Below are positions 29,420 to 38,949 of a stretch of 40,590 bases of DNA, piece after piece. The number at the start of each line of letters is the position of its first letter. The first letter of the stretch is position 1. Source of the stretch: a virus; the IMG/VR virus record IMGVR_UViG_3300035698_003720, positions 1 through 40,590 of that record. One strand, 5' to 3'. Both the position numbers and the translations under genes were made by a program. The notes under the pieces are model-generated. The model had not been told where the DNA came from and did no database searches. It worked only from the letters and a program-made list of their open reading frames with translations.

Positions 29420-29788
29420 ATGGCAGCGATTGCAGGGAAGCTCGGGAACGTCGTGTTTGCGGCTGGCTACGACGACAACCCGTTCCAATGGCAGATCAGC
29501 TCGGCGGCCGAGATTCTGGACACTACCCCGTTCAGCCCGGCGTCCAACTTCATGACCAACACTACGGGCCTGCTCTCGTGGAGCGGCAGCTACCAGGCGT
29601 GGCTCGATGACACCGTGGCGCTGCCCACTGCGGGCGACTCTGGCGCGGCCACTCTCACGGCGCACACTGGCCGCACGTATGCGGGCACAATCACCGTGAG
29701 CGAGTACGACGTCAACGTGTCCACGGACGGCGCGAGCCGCGTGGCTACCGTGACGTTCACCGGGACCGGCGTACTCACCGGCGCATAG
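29420..29788 (+). CDS. Major tail tube protein, copy 1
   Basis: A 122-residue beta protein. It contains WQISSAAEILDTTPF, GLLSWSGSYQAW and VNVSTDGASRVATVTFTGTG, which fit a siphovirus tail-tube subunit. A second gene directly downstream encodes a protein identical at 96 of 122 positions by my count. The start follows GGAGAGACTGAC. Confidence 0.75.
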   Translation: MAAIAGKLGNVVFAAGYDDNPFQWQISSAAEILDTTPFSPASNFMTNTTGLLSWSGSYQAWLDDTVALPTAGDSGAATLTAHTGRTYAGTITVSEYDVNVSTDGASRVATVTFTGTGVLTGA

Positions 29789-29803
29789 ACACAGGAGACA
29801 GAC

Positions 29804-30172
29804 ATGGCTGCAATTTCTGGCAAGACCGGCAACGTGGCGCTGGTGGGCGGGTACGTAGACAACCCGTTCCAGTGGCAAATCTCTAGCGCCGCCGAGATAC
29901 TTGACACCACGCCATTCACACCGGCGTCGGACTTCATGACCAACACGACCGGCTTGCTCTCGTGGACCGGGAGTTATCAGGCATGGATCGACGGGACGAC
30001 CCCGCTGCCGACCGCTGGCACGGCTGGCGCGGTGACGCTTACGTCATCAGCCCTGCGCACATACACGGGCAACGTGATCGTGAGCGAGTACGATGTCAAC
30101 GTATCGACGGACGGCGCTAGCCGCGTGGCTACCGTGACGTTCTCAGGCACAGGCGTTCTCACTGGCGCGTAG
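29804..30172 (+). CDS. Major tail tube protein, copy 2
   Basis: A 122-residue tail-tube-like protein, a tandem duplicate of the preceding gene. Differences cluster at residues 5-18 and 62-91; the core strands and the last 30 residues are nearly unchanged. Two tube subunits might mix, or one may serve a different part of the tail. Confidence 0.75.
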   Translation: MAAISGKTGNVALVGGYVDNPFQWQISSAAEILDTTPFTPASDFMTNTTGLLSWTGSYQAWIDGTTPLPTAGTAGAVTLTSSALRTYTGNVIVSEYDVNVSTDGASRVATVTFSGTGVLTGA

Positions 30173-30191
30173 ACCTCAAAGGAGATGGGCT

Positions 30192-30752
30192 ATGTCAGAC
30201 GACCTTAGCGCGAAGACCTTTCCGCTGGATCTGGGCGGTGAGGCGTACGAGTGCGCGCACGTTACGGCGGCGATCCGCGCAGCCGCGCGGGAGCATATCC
30301 GCTCGGAACGAATCAAGGCAGTACAGGCCGCATGCCGTGGATACACGGCAGACGTTATGGCCAAGACCATAGCCACCACGGCGTCAATTCCGGTGGGCGA
30401 CTCGGAACTCTACGGATTCTACAACACCGAAGAGGGCATGACGTTCAACATCTGGCAGGGGTTGCGTGCTGGCGGAAATCCATCGTTCACACTTGACCAC
30501 GTGACGAACCTGCTAGAGCCGGAACTGCTCGCGGTGTACTCGTCACAGCAGTACCAGTTGAGCGGGTACGTGTCTGCCGAAGACGATGGCGCGCTGGGCG
30601 CACCACCTGACTATGATAAAGAGATTGCGACCGTCGTACGGTATTACGGAATCTCTCTCTCGGAGGCCGAATCGCTCACGCCGTTGCGCATAAAACGGCT
30701 ATATAGTCTCATCCAACCCGTAGCAAAGTACCTGGGCGAAACGAATGGCTAA
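30192..30752 (+). CDS. Tail assembly chaperone candidate, 186 aa
   Basis: A 186-residue protein between tail tube and tape measure, the usual position of the tail assembly chaperone. It starts with a beta-like LDLGGEAYECAHVT and is then helical. I see no slippery heptamer for the -1 frameshift that many phages use here; it overlaps the tape-measure start by eight bases. Assignment is by position. Confidence 0.6.
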   Translation: MSDDLSAKTFPLDLGGEAYECAHVTAAIRAAAREHIRSERIKAVQAACRGYTADVMAKTIATTASIPVGDSELYGFYNTEEGMTFNIWQGLRAGGNPSFTLDHVTNLLEPELLAVYSSQQYQLSGYVSAEDDGALGAPPDYDKEIATVVRYYGISLSEAESLTPLRIKRLYSLIQPVAKYLGETNG

Positions 30753-32013
30753 ACTTGCAGAAGCGGTAGTAGAAATCCGCGCTGACAACAAGCGGCTGAG
30801 GAAAGACCTTGCCAAGGCGCATAAGCAGGCGAAGTCCTTCTCGTCCAAGATGAAGAAGACTCTTGCCATCGGCGGCGCGGCGATTGTGGCCGGGCTCGGG
30901 CTACGCAAGCTCGGCGGGTTCATGGCGGAGAACATCCGCCTCGCTGGCGCGCAAGAGGATGCAGACCTCCGACTTGCCGCCGCGCTCAAGAACGTGGGCG
31001 CGTTTTCCCGTGAGTCGTTTGAAGACCTGAAGAAGTTCGCGTCCGGCATCCAGCAGGTTACGACGTTCGGCGACGAAGCCGTGGAGGGCATGCTCGCGCT
31101 CGGCATCACGCTCGGCAAGGTAACTGGCGAGCAGCTAAAGCAAACGACAATCGCCGCTATCGGGTTGGCGGAAGTTATTGATTCAGACGTGAAGACGAGC
31201 ATGATGCTCATGGCCCGCGCAATGCAGGGGCAGTTCACGCTGTTCACCCGCTACGGAATCGACCTCACGAAGCTGAACACCGCACAGGAGAAACAGGCCG
31301 AACTACTCCGGCTCGGCGCTGAGGGCTTCAAGATTCAGGCGGAGCGTGCGAAGGGCACCTCTGGCAGAATCACGCAGTTCGGGAACGCATGGGGCGACGC
31401 GCGTGAGCGCATGGGCGCGGCGTTCATCCAGGGCGCGCGCCTCAACGAGATGCTCGTTGACGTGAATAAGAACGCGGGCAATACACAGGGGCTAGAGGAT
31501 TTGGCGGGCGCGTTGGGCGTGGTTGTGGGCTGGCTATCAAAGGCATCCTCGCATACCGCGAAGCTGATGAGAGACCTTGGTACGCTTATCGGGATGAGAC
31601 CGGTGGAAACGCTGTCAAAGATATTCCCCGCGCTGTATATTCTGAAGTTTTTCCAGAAGAGTAAAACACCAGAGCAGCAGCACGCCGCAGACGTAGCACT
31701 AAACCGCCAGCTCGAAATCAACGCCGGGCGAGACCCAGGCCCAGAGAATGCGCTGACGCCGAAGGCGCGCGCGGGTGCGCGCAACCGACCAGTACCAGCA
31801 AGGCCGACGCGGTCCACTCCGAATTACGGCGTCTTGCGCGCCGGACACGCTGGCCCCGTCGCCCCCGTCGGCCCCACCCCAAATTACGGCATCTTGCGCG
31901 CCGGACATGACGGCCCCAACGGGGGGATCGTGAAGATACTAGAGAAAATCGCCCGCAGTAACGTGTCGATTGACCAGAAGACTAGGGTTGGGCAACCACC
32001 AATATTGCCATAG
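30745..32013 (+). CDS. Short tape measure protein
   Basis: A 422-residue protein with a coiled-coil start, a hydrophobic segment (residues 39-60), a central helical region typical of tape measures (TTFGDEAVEGMLALGITLGK, TSMMLMARAMQGQFTLFTRYGIDL) and a Pro-rich end with the repeated motif TPNYG-x-LRAGH. Tape-measure length sets tail length; at the usual 0.15 nm per residue this predicts a tail near 60 nm, short for a siphovirus. Confidence 0.8.
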   Translation: MAKLAEAVVEIRADNKRLRKDLAKAHKQAKSFSSKMKKTLAIGGAAIVAGLGLRKLGGFMAENIRLAGAQEDADLRLAAALKNVGAFSRESFEDLKKFASGIQQVTTFGDEAVEGMLALGITLGKVTGEQLKQTTIAAIGLAEVIDSDVKTSMMLMARAMQGQFTLFTRYGIDLTKLNTAQEKQAELLRLGAEGFKIQAERAKGTSGRITQFGNAWGDARERMGAAFIQGARLNEMLVDVNKNAGNTQGLEDLAGALGVVVGWLSKASSHTAKLMRDLGTLIGMRPVETLSKIFPALYILKFFQKSKTPEQQHAADVALNRQLEINAGRDPGPENALTPKARAGARNRPVPARPTRSTPNYGVLRAGHAGPVAPVGPTPNYGILRAGHDGPNGGIVKILEKIARSNVSIDQKTRVGQPPILP

Positions 32014-32023
32014 GAGATGATCG

Positions 32024-32857
32024 ATGGCCGTTAGACCCGTAGCGAGCCCGCTAGAAGAGGCCACGCACGACGCTGACGCGGCGTCGTATACGCTGACGAC
32101 ATCGTATCACGTTGACGGGACGCCCCAGACCGCCATAGGCACACCGTGGGGCCCGCTGCCCTCGGGGATACCAGGCACGATCGACGTGCCGCACACCGAC
32201 GGCTCCACCACGGTCAAGTTGATTGCAGTCAACCGAATCGCGTCACGGTACAAGGTCGCAGAGGACTTGATTGAGAACATGACGGCCATATCTGTGACGT
32301 ACTTGGGCCACTACGCTGCGCAGTTCCAGGCAGATGCGTCCACCGAAACAACGTCAGAGCATATACTCATGTCTCTTGACGACACCCCCGTCGGCATCAA
32401 CGAGGGCAATGGCGCAACGATACTCGTACCAGAGACGGTGATGAGCATACGCGAGGTCATCCCTAGCAATGACGCTGACCTGGAGGCGAAGATTTACCAA
32501 CGCAGCCCGACGATCACCGGGACGGTCAACGAGTCGGGATGGAACCCGGCTACGGTGGGCCTCAGCTTCACGCGCGGCACGTGGCTTTACTTGGGCGCAA
32601 GGCCGACGCGGTTGCAGGACGGCGCGTTTGAGCTGCACCACTCGTTCTTGGGTAGCAAGATTCAGTTCCTTGTTACAGACAGCCCAGAGGATGGGATAGG
32701 CTACGTGCGGTGGTCCTACACGAAGGACCAGCCCATCACCGTGGACGGGAGCGACCGCAAACAGCTCCTACTCAATGGTGATGAGGTCGCGTCAAAGACA
32801 TATCAGGTCGCCGGGTCAAACATCGACCGGCCAGAGTTTGACGAGCTAGGGTTATAG
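32024..32857 (+). CDS. Putative distal tail protein, 277 aa
   Basis: A 277-residue beta-rich protein directly after the tape measure, where distal tail or baseplate proteins lie. No sequence signature seen. Its last base overlaps the start of the next gene. Confidence 0.55.
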   Translation: MAVRPVASPLEEATHDADAASYTLTTSYHVDGTPQTAIGTPWGPLPSGIPGTIDVPHTDGSTTVKLIAVNRIASRYKVAEDLIENMTAISVTYLGHYAAQFQADASTETTSEHILMSLDDTPVGINEGNGATILVPETVMSIREVIPSNDADLEAKIYQRSPTITGTVNESGWNPATVGLSFTRGTWLYLGARPTRLQDGAFELHHSFLGSKIQFLVTDSPEDGIGYVRWSYTKDQPITVDGSDRKQLLLNGDEVASKTYQVAGSNIDRPEFDELGL

Positions 32858-35244
32858 TGCCAACGCTGCCGCCGAGAAAACACAGAGGTTCAACGCTAAC
32901 GTCTGGCGACGTCAACGCGCTATCCAACGCCGGGCGGCGTGCGCTCACCGTGCGCGGGTCTGGGCTGGACGTGCGTGCGGGTGATGACGGGGTGAGCATA
33001 TCGGCGCAGCCCACTGTGGCCACGTTCCCCAACGGCGTCGCGGCCCAGTACGACGGCCCGCTCCTCGCGCTCGACCTGTACGGGCTCGTGTTCGTGTACG
33101 GCGGGCTGGCCGTGGGCATCGGCGGCGAGCCGATTGCTAAGTGTATCGTGCCGCAATACCACGGGCACGGACAGGTCGGTGCCGCGCAGGCCGGGGCGGC
33201 AGATGGCGACATCATCAACGTGCAGACGCAGGGCTATGGCAAGGTGCTGTATTACCCCGCGACTATCCCGCCGCGCGTGCGCGGTATCGCACCGCTCAGG
33301 CTTGGGACGTACCCCGGCAGCCAAGTGGCGCGCTATGATGACCTTGGCCCCATGCGATTCATCGCAGACCTCGGCACCATTGACGAGGGCCCGCCCGCGT
33401 CAGGCATCCACGTCGCGCTCGTGGAGTTCACAGGCGTTCGCGGCGGGATGGTCTCTGCCGAACCGCACTATGATACTGTGTGTGCGCCAGCCTGCGGTAA
33501 TACAGTGTTCGGGTCATATCACACGGTGGTATTCGACTCGACCTATTTTGATATCACGCCGCATTTCTTCGCACCAACCTGCCAGAACTTCGCAGTATCC
33601 ATCAACCACGCGACGTTCAATGACTGGGACGATTGCGGGTATAATACGGTCAACCTGTCCTCGCCTATCACCATCACCAACACGTCGGGTGACTCGTACC
33701 AAGTCACGACGATAACGTCAACCGGAAACCTGTGCTTCCAGGACCACCCCACCGGGTCTGTGCAATTCCGTGCGAGCCTATCGGACGCAGGCGACGGCAT
33801 TCTGTTGGTCGGCGAGCCGTGCATGACGTGCTACTTTGCCGCGACCCCGACCCCGAGCCCGTCGCCCACGCCCACGCCAGAGACCACAGGGACAACGCCC
33901 ACGCCCAGTCCGACCGTGACGCCCGCCACGAGCGCGGCGACCCCGACGCCCGATCCGACCCCGACGCCAGAGACTTCGGACGCGACTCCGACGCCCACGC
34001 CGGAGACCACTGGATCAACGCCCACTCCCACGCCGGAAACGACGGGGAGTACGCCCACCCCCACGCCCACGCCCGTCACTACCGGGATTACCCCGACGCC
34101 CTCGCCCACAGTGACCCCGGCAACGACCGGCTCAACGCCCACGCCCTCGCCCACACCCACACCCTCTGACGTCGAGGCGTGCCAGACAGAGGCGGACGAC
34201 TGCACGTGTTGCGGCACCCTGACCACCGGCACGATGCGGCTCCGCTTCTACTATCCTGACCGCGAGGCGGGCAACGTGTACGCGGAATGGGAGCACGACT
34301 TTGTGGGCATCGACATCTGCGCGTGGTCAGGCGACATGGACCTCACGCTTGACCTGTGCCCCGTGTGCGATCTCAGCGGGCTCACCTTGCACGTAGACCC
34401 GCTCCCGTTCGAGGGCGCGGACACCCCGACATGCTGGCGGCTGACGGTTACGGGCGGCGCGTGCGAGAACGTCCCGTGCTTCGGGATCAGGAACGGCATT
34501 CAGCGACTCCACCAGATTGACGGCGACCCGTGCGTGTGGGGCAATACGATACTTGACTCAGGCATCCCGAGCGGGTGGTGGGACTTGGAAATCATATCGT
34601 GCGCAGCCGTTACGCCGCCCCCGACACCCACCCCGACTCCGACTCCCACGCCGACGCCGACACCCACCCCGACTCCGACTCCCACGCCGACGCCGACCGC
34701 GTGCGCTGACGACTTCGACAGGTCAGACGAGACACCGCCCGCCGGCTGGACGACATACGCGCCGTTCTGGGCGACCACAGTTGTCAACGACTTTGAGATT
34801 GACACTAACCAGGTGCGCAGATACGGCGACGCGGCCAGCACAGCGTCGTGGCGATTCATGATTATGAACTGCGATATGTCGTCCACGAATCACGAGGTCA
34901 CGTTGGGGTCTTCTGGCGCGGTTCCGATCACCGAGGGGTGGTGGGGGCTCGCCACAAGGTGGGAAGACCAAAACAACTGGTACGACTCGTATCTACGTCG
35001 CAGCGGGGGCAACCAAGGCATTGCAAAGAACGTTGCGGGGACGCGCACAGACCTGGGTAATTGGGCAACGTCAACCGGGACATTCCAATTCAAGGCAGAC
35101 GGAACCACGCTTACCGCGTGGGGCAATAGGTCGGCTGTGGACGGCAGCCTGACAGCGGGAGTGCGGGGGGGAATACTCAACGAGGTCTCGACCACTGCCG
35201 GTAACTACTTGTCCCATGACGACTACAGCGGGGATGCGGTCTAA
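32857..35244 (+). CDS. Tail-tip protein with Pro-Thr linkers and lectin-like C terminus
   Basis: A 795-residue protein starting with GTG. Residues 1-325 look like a tail protein. A Pro-Thr-rich linker (about 328-438) leads into a Cys-rich domain (about 439-585, with CTCCGTL and CPVCDL), a second Pro-Thr linker (about 587-614) leads into a C-terminal domain (about 616-795) that begins [19 protein letters not shown], a pattern of concanavalin-like domains. It should be a host-recognition protein. Such Pro-Thr linkers are common in secreted multi-domain glycan-binding enzymes. Confidence 0.7.
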   Translation: MPTLPPRKHRGSTLTSGDVNALSNAGRRALTVRGSGLDVRAGDDGVSISAQPTVATFPNGVAAQYDGPLLALDLYGLVFVYGGLAVGIGGEPIAKCIVPQYHGHGQVGAAQAGAADGDIINVQTQGYGKVLYYPATIPPRVRGIAPLRLGTYPGSQVARYDDLGPMRFIADLGTIDEGPPASGIHVALVEFTGVRGGMVSAEPHYDTVCAPACGNTVFGSYHTVVFDSTYFDITPHFFAPTCQNFAVSINHATFNDWDDCGYNTVNLSSPITITNTSGDSYQVTTITSTGNLCFQDHPTGSVQFRASLSDAGDGILLVGEPCMTCYFAATPTPSPSPTPTPETTGTTPTPSPTVTPATSAATPTPDPTPTPETSDATPTPTPETTGSTPTPTPETTGSTPTPTPTPVTTGITPTPSPTVTPATTGSTPTPSPTPTPSDVEACQTEADDCTCCGTLTTGTMRLRFYYPDREAGNVYAEWEHDFVGIDICAWSGDMDLTLDLCPVCDLSGLTLHVDPLPFEGADTPTCWRLTVTGGACENVPCFGIRNGIQRLHQIDGDPCVWGNTILDSGIPSGWWDLEIISCAAVTPPPTPTPTPTPTPTPTPTPTPTPTPTPTACADDFDRSDETPPAGWTTYAPFWATTVVNDFEIDTNQVRRYGDAASTASWRFMIMNCDMSSTNHEVTLGSSGAVPITEGWWGLATRWEDQNNWYDSYLRRSGGNQGIAKNVAGTRTDLGNWATSTGTFQFKADGTTLTAWGNRSAVDGSLTAGVRGGILNEVSTTAGNYLSHDDYSGDAV
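33841..34170 (+). repeat. Long Pro-Thr-rich coding repeat
   Basis: About 110 codons of T-P-T-P units with interspersed ETTGS/ATSAA-type breaks. The DNA is a degenerate ACGCCCACGCC-type repeat, varied at many positions, so it has had time to diverge. It encodes a flexible linker in the tail-tip protein. Confidence 0.7.
34624..34695 (+). repeat. 36-bp exact tandem duplication in tail-tip gene
   Basis: A 36-base unit of Pro-Thr codons occurs twice back to back (34624-34659 and 34660-34695) with no difference. Exactness suggests a recent event. Because 36 is a multiple of three, unit gain or loss would only change linker length and keep the frame. Confidence 0.75.
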
Positions 35245-35906
35245 TGGCTAAAATGGTGATGATACACATGCCGCACGTCTTCGCGTACGGCGGGTGGCGT
35301 CTTGGCGTGCCGATGGACACAGACGCGATGGACCGCGCGCAGGCTAAGTCCATGGACGGATACGACGACCCGGCGAACGCTGACCCGTGGGTGCCGGGCG
35401 AATACCTCGTGGAGTGCGGCATAGCAGACTACGGAGCAGAGCGTGACGAGACCGCGCGCGCGCAGAACTTCGGTGACTATATCTTCGTCATGGTCTCAGA
35501 GGGCGACGTATCAAAGTGCACAACCCGCGTCGATGAATCGGTGGTGCCAGAGGTGGAAAAGATGAACCGCCGCCACTGGCTAGCGCACGCGCACGAAGAC
35601 GGAAACGCGGACGCCTTCTTTGATGGCGAGTCCACCGCCGCTGACGCGGCGAGGCGCAGCGATGTCAAGCGCGTTCTGATCCAAGCCGCAGCACGCGGAC
35701 TAGACCCCATCGCGGCCGAGAAGATTAGACAGCGCAACGACCTGCCGCGTGACGGTGTTGAGCGTGACCGCGCAGACGGCGGCATCCACGACGCCGCGAC
35801 GAAGTGGGCGATGCGCGCCATGAATATTGATGAGCCGACCGCAAGGGAGATGGTCAAGCAACGAATGGCGCAAATGGAGATTGAGAATGTGCGCGTGGAC
35901 AGATGA
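35244..35906 (+). CDS. Hypothetical protein, 220 aa
   Basis: A 220-residue acidic protein with an N-terminal beta region (HMPHVFAYGGWRLGVPM) and a helical remainder. It starts in a one-base overlap with the tail-tip gene, so it is probably a virion protein or a partner of the next gene. No family recognised. Confidence 0.55.
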   Translation: MAKMVMIHMPHVFAYGGWRLGVPMDTDAMDRAQAKSMDGYDDPANADPWVPGEYLVECGIADYGAERDETARAQNFGDYIFVMVSEGDVSKCTTRVDESVVPEVEKMNRRHWLAHAHEDGNADAFFDGESTAADAARRSDVKRVLIQAAARGLDPIAAEKIRQRNDLPRDGVERDRADGGIHDAATKWAMRAMNIDEPTAREMVKQRMAQMEIENVRVDR

Positions 35907-37698
35907 GATAGGCAAGCCCGCCACAGCGCCAACACCCGCACCAACGGGCGGCGACATCAGCGTCATGGTGCTGAGGCGCAAGGGGTATATCAAAGAGTTC
36001 ACAGAGGGGCTCATGACGTCGCTTAGGGCAAGTGGCGTGCGTGTCACGGAAGTCATAATTGACAAGGACTGGGCACCCGTATTCGCCGCGATGGAGGCGG
36101 GCAAGCCTGACGTGCTCCTGCGGTGGGAGGAGCACGGGTGCCTGTTCGTGAGCAAGGCGTGGCGCAAGATCGTCACGCGGTGCTATGACATGGGCGTGGT
36201 CCCGCTCTCCATTGACCTCGGGTATTTCGCGCATTACGATAGCCTGATGATTGACCGCTACATGCCGAACGGCGACAGCGAGATAGCATCGCGTTGGCAA
36301 GATATGCCCACGGCGTACACCTTTGACGGTGCGCCGGAATACGTGACCAAGTTCCGCGATGACATGATGCTGTACTGGGACATCGCCGGACGCGTCGGCC
36401 CGCCCGACGGACTCGCCGAGGGGTACGTGGCGCTCTTCCTCCAGTTCAGCGCATCACTCACGCGCGGCCCGTTCCGTACCCGCGATATGCAGGCGTGGTG
36501 TGAACTCGTGTGCGGCAAGCTGCATGAGGCTGGCCACAAGGTTATCATCAAGGCGAGCCCGGTGGGTCCGTTCCCTAACGTGCCCGGCGTGGCCGTGCTC
36601 ACCGGCAAGCCCGGCGAACGCAACGACATCCTCAACGCGCGTATCATCCGACACGCCAAGTACAGCGTCACCATCGCCAGCAGCGTATCCAATGCGCACA
36701 CCATCTACGGCGCGCCACTGGTCATGACCGGCCGCAGTTGGTTCCACGGGCTCGGGGTGTTCCACGAACCCGAGACGCTGAATGGGCTCAAGCGGTGCCC
36801 GGCCCCGAGCAAGGAGAACCGGGCGCGGTGGGTGAACTGGTGGCTGCAAACCCAGTTCCAACTACCGCAGGCGGGGGAGAAGATACGCGAGGCGCTTGCG
36901 CGCGCCAGGTCATCGGACCACGCGGGCGGCGCGTATGACTACGCGGCCATGTATGCCGCCGTGCATGCCGAGCGCGATCTATACGCGCACAAGTGGCCGC
37001 GGAATGACCACGTGCTCGCTGCCGTCAAGAAGACCGGCGCAAAGAGCGTGCTTGATGTCGGGTGTGGGGTGGGGCACCTTGTCACAGACCTGAAGGCCGC
37101 TGGCGTATCGGCGCACGGGTGCGATGTTGCCAAGCCGGGCGGGCTGCTCATCCCTGACGACTTCACGCAGGCGTCCGTGTTGGCATTGCCGTTCAAGGAC
37201 AAGTCATTCGATTGCGTGGCCTGCATGGATGTGATAGAGCACATGACTCCGAACGACGTACAGCCCGCGCTCAAAGAAATCAGACGCGTCGCAAAGGGCC
37301 GGGCCATATTCACTGTTGGGGCGTGCAAGTCTGGGACCCCGCCGCCCGGTGGTTGGCCCGCGCTACATCAGACCGTCATGTCATTCAGCAAGTGGCAGGC
37401 CGCGATCCGCAAGGCCGGGTTCGTGATTCGGCACACTGAATACAGGGCCGCGACGGATAACCTCATCGTGTGCGACGCCCACGCGCCAGCGCCGAAGCCA
37501 GCGCGCGGTATGCCGCCATGCTCACAGCGCGGCGATGTCGTGTCGCAAGTTCAGTGCACGTCGGGCTGCGCGAAGGGCACGATGCTCAACGTGTTCGCGT
37601 GCAGCGATGGCGTGACTGGACAATCAGAGCAAGGCCCCACCCATTACGACTGCCGCAAGTGCGGTGGCGTGCTGAGCACGGAAGGCGATGGACGGTGA
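35887..37698 (+). CDS. Glycosyltransferase-like/SAM methyltransferase fusion
   Basis: A 603-residue protein. The first 335 residues resemble a GT-B-type transferase, with KVIIKASPVGPFPNVPGV and YGAPLVMTGRSWFHGLGVF recalling capsule polysaccharide (Kps-like) enzymes. Next is a class I methyltransferase with SVLDVGCGVGHLV (motif I, about 389-395) and CVACMDVIEHM. The end has several Cys pairs (CTSGC and CRKCGG), a possible zinc ribbon. It may modify phage tail or host surface glycans. The start at 35887 follows GGAGATTGAG and overlaps the preceding gene by 20 bases. Confidence 0.65.
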   Translation: MCAWTDEIGKPATAPTPAPTGGDISVMVLRRKGYIKEFTEGLMTSLRASGVRVTEVIIDKDWAPVFAAMEAGKPDVLLRWEEHGCLFVSKAWRKIVTRCYDMGVVPLSIDLGYFAHYDSLMIDRYMPNGDSEIASRWQDMPTAYTFDGAPEYVTKFRDDMMLYWDIAGRVGPPDGLAEGYVALFLQFSASLTRGPFRTRDMQAWCELVCGKLHEAGHKVIIKASPVGPFPNVPGVAVLTGKPGERNDILNARIIRHAKYSVTIASSVSNAHTIYGAPLVMTGRSWFHGLGVFHEPETLNGLKRCPAPSKENRARWVNWWLQTQFQLPQAGEKIREALARARSSDHAGGAYDYAAMYAAVHAERDLYAHKWPRNDHVLAAVKKTGAKSVLDVGCGVGHLVTDLKAAGVSAHGCDVAKPGGLLIPDDFTQASVLALPFKDKSFDCVACMDVIEHMTPNDVQPALKEIRRVAKGRAIFTVGACKSGTPPPGGWPALHQTVMSFSKWQAAIRKAGFVIRHTEYRAATDNLIVCDAHAPAPKPARGMPPCSQRGDVVSQVQCTSGCAKGTMLNVFACSDGVTGQSEQGPTHYDCRKCGGVLSTEGDGR

Positions 37699-37952
37699 CC
37701 AGCGAGATAGTGACCGGCGCTCGCGCCGCCGTAGACGCGGCCGCTGGCGCGGTGAGCGAGTACGTCAAGGACAGGACGATCTCCGCGCTCTTCTCGCAAG
37801 ACGCGGAACCAGTGCATGGCCTGGAGGCCCGCAAGCGCGGGCTGATGGCGATGATAGACCAATACGAGAGACTGCGCGCCACGCTCGGGCGCGAAACACA
37901 GAGGCTAAACAGTCGGACCAAGCGATTCACCGAGAGGGAGCACCATGAGTAA
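37695..37952 (+). CDS. Hypothetical coiled-coil protein, 85 aa
   Basis: An 85-residue helical protein starting with GTG in a GTGA overlap, then overlapping the next gene by eight bases. It has an Ala-rich first part and a basic coiled coil after residue 45. First gene of a cluster of small, partly membrane proteins that may include the lysis genes. Confidence 0.55.
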   Translation: MTSEIVTGARAAVDAAAGAVSEYVKDRTISALFSQDAEPVHGLEARKRGLMAMIDQYERLRATLGRETQRLNSRTKRFTEREHHE

Positions 37953-38241
37953 GGCTGGCAACGACGCCCTAGAGGCACAGAAGCGGAAGCACAACCACAC
38001 CATAGAGAAACTCGCAAAGCTCAATCCGATTCTCTGCCCCGAGCCCACGGCGTTGCGCGGCGTGCTGGACGGCCTGTGCTCATTGCTCGAAATGGACGTT
38101 ATCCGCATCGAGCGTGAGCAGTCTAGCGACGAGAAGGCCGACGAAATCCGGCGCGGCGTCTTGACACGGGTGATTTTTTGGGGTATTAGAATAGGGGCGA
38201 CGGCGGCGCTGGCCGCCGCAAGCCTGTACTTCATCACGTAG
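37945..38241 (+). CDS. C-terminally membrane-anchored protein, 98 aa
   Basis: A 98-residue protein, charged and helical up to residue 75, with one hydrophobic segment at the C terminus (FWGIRIGATAALAAASLYFI). This tail-anchor plan occurs in some phage lysis accessory proteins, but the assignment is only suggestive. Confidence 0.55.
   Translation: MSKAGNDALEAQKRKHNHTIEKLAKLNPILCPEPTALRGVLDGLCSLLEMDVIRIEREQSSDEKADEIRRGVLTRVIFWGIRIGATAALAAASLYFIT
38161..38189 (+). promoter_or_regulatory. Possible internal promoter before lysis genes
   Basis: TTGACA at 38161-38166, 17 bp, TATTAG at 38184-38189, inside the coding region for the tail anchor. The -35 continues as CACGGGT, like the early promoters, but only half the dyad is present. 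The -10 is weak, so the confidence is low. Confidence 0.3.
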
Positions 38242-38251
38242 GAGCGTGGCG

Positions 38252-38470
38252 ATGGCGTGCAAGCCCGCAACCGAACTGGTGTTCTGCGTATCGTGCGGTG
38301 GGAAGCTTCATCACACGCCCGCCGGCTACATCGACCATGCGTGCTCTGATAGATCAGTGGCGGCGAAGGAGGGGGCGAACACCCGCGCGTGGGAGCCAAT
38401 CATCATAACGCACAGCGTCGGCCAACGGCTGATAGACGGCAACAATCTACTCGATATGGGAGGCGACTGA
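38252..38470 (+). CDS. Small zinc-ribbon protein, 72 aa
   Basis: A 72-residue protein with CVSCGGKLHHTPAGYIDHAC, one C-x2-C pair, two His and one more Cys, a likely zinc module. AGGAG precedes the start and its stop overlaps the holin-like start. Function unknown. Confidence 0.6.
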   Translation: MACKPATELVFCVSCGGKLHHTPAGYIDHACSDRSVAAKEGANTRAWEPIIITHSVGQRLIDGNNLLDMGGD

Positions 38471-38649
38471 TGAACAAGGTACGCGAGTTTCTCAAGGGCA
38501 AGAAAACTTACTGTGTCGCCATCGCCGCGATCATCTGCGCGGAACTCACGCGGCGCGGCATCGTGATTCCCGAGGAGGCGTGGGCCGTCATGGGCGCGCT
38601 CGGGCTGGCGTTCGTACGCGCGGGGGTGGACAAGATCAAGGCCGAGTAG
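38470..38649 (+). CDS. Holin-like protein, 59 aa
   Basis: A 59-residue protein with two hydrophobic segments (about 13-25 and 39-51) separated by a turn, beginning FLKGKKTYCVAIAAIICAEL and ending GLAFVRAGVDKIKAE. This matches the plan of small two-segment phage holins. Start overlaps the preceding stop. It would form membrane lesions that time lysis, but no endolysin is recognised nearby. Confidence 0.65.
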   Translation: MNKVREFLKGKKTYCVAIAAIICAELTRRGIVIPEEAWAVMGALGLAFVRAGVDKIKAE

Positions 38650-38673
38650 TCTGCCTGAATTGGAGGTCGTGAT

Positions 38674-38949
38674 ATGCTATTGTGGATAACGCTCGGCTCC
38701 GTGTGGTACGTGGCGTGTGGCGTGTTGGCTTACGGGCTGTCATTGGCTCACTTCCAGCGTGAATTTCCCACACTTGCTCCGCTCGCCTACGCTGACGACC
38801 GCCGATTCTCTTGGCTTTTCGCCGCGCTGGGCCCGATGGGCCTTCTTGCGGTGCTAGTTGCCCAATGGAGCACTTGCGCCGGGCCGGGCCGCTACGGGTT
38901 CATGTACCGCAACCCACACAAAGGAGACGTGAAAGGAGATGCGACATGA
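38674..38949 (+). CDS. Two-segment membrane protein, 91 aa
   Basis: A 91-residue protein with hydrophobic segments at about 3-24 and 47-64. It starts after GGAGG with six bases spacing. It could be a second holin or an antiholin partner of the gene at 38470. No family recognised. Confidence 0.55.
   Translation: MLLWITLGSVWYVACGVLAYGLSLAHFQREFPTLAPLAYADDRRFSWLFAALGPMGLLAVLVAQWSTCAGPGRYGFMYRNPHKGDVKGDAT

Noticed and set aside
30700-30760. A -1 frameshift between tail chaperone and tape measure
   Set aside because: No X-XXY-YYZ slippery heptamer with a stable structure is visible near the overlap, so I list only the single-frame product.
33841-34170. Repeat array resembling CRISPR
   Set aside because: The repeats are degenerate Pro-Thr codons in one open frame with no constant repeat length or unique spacers.
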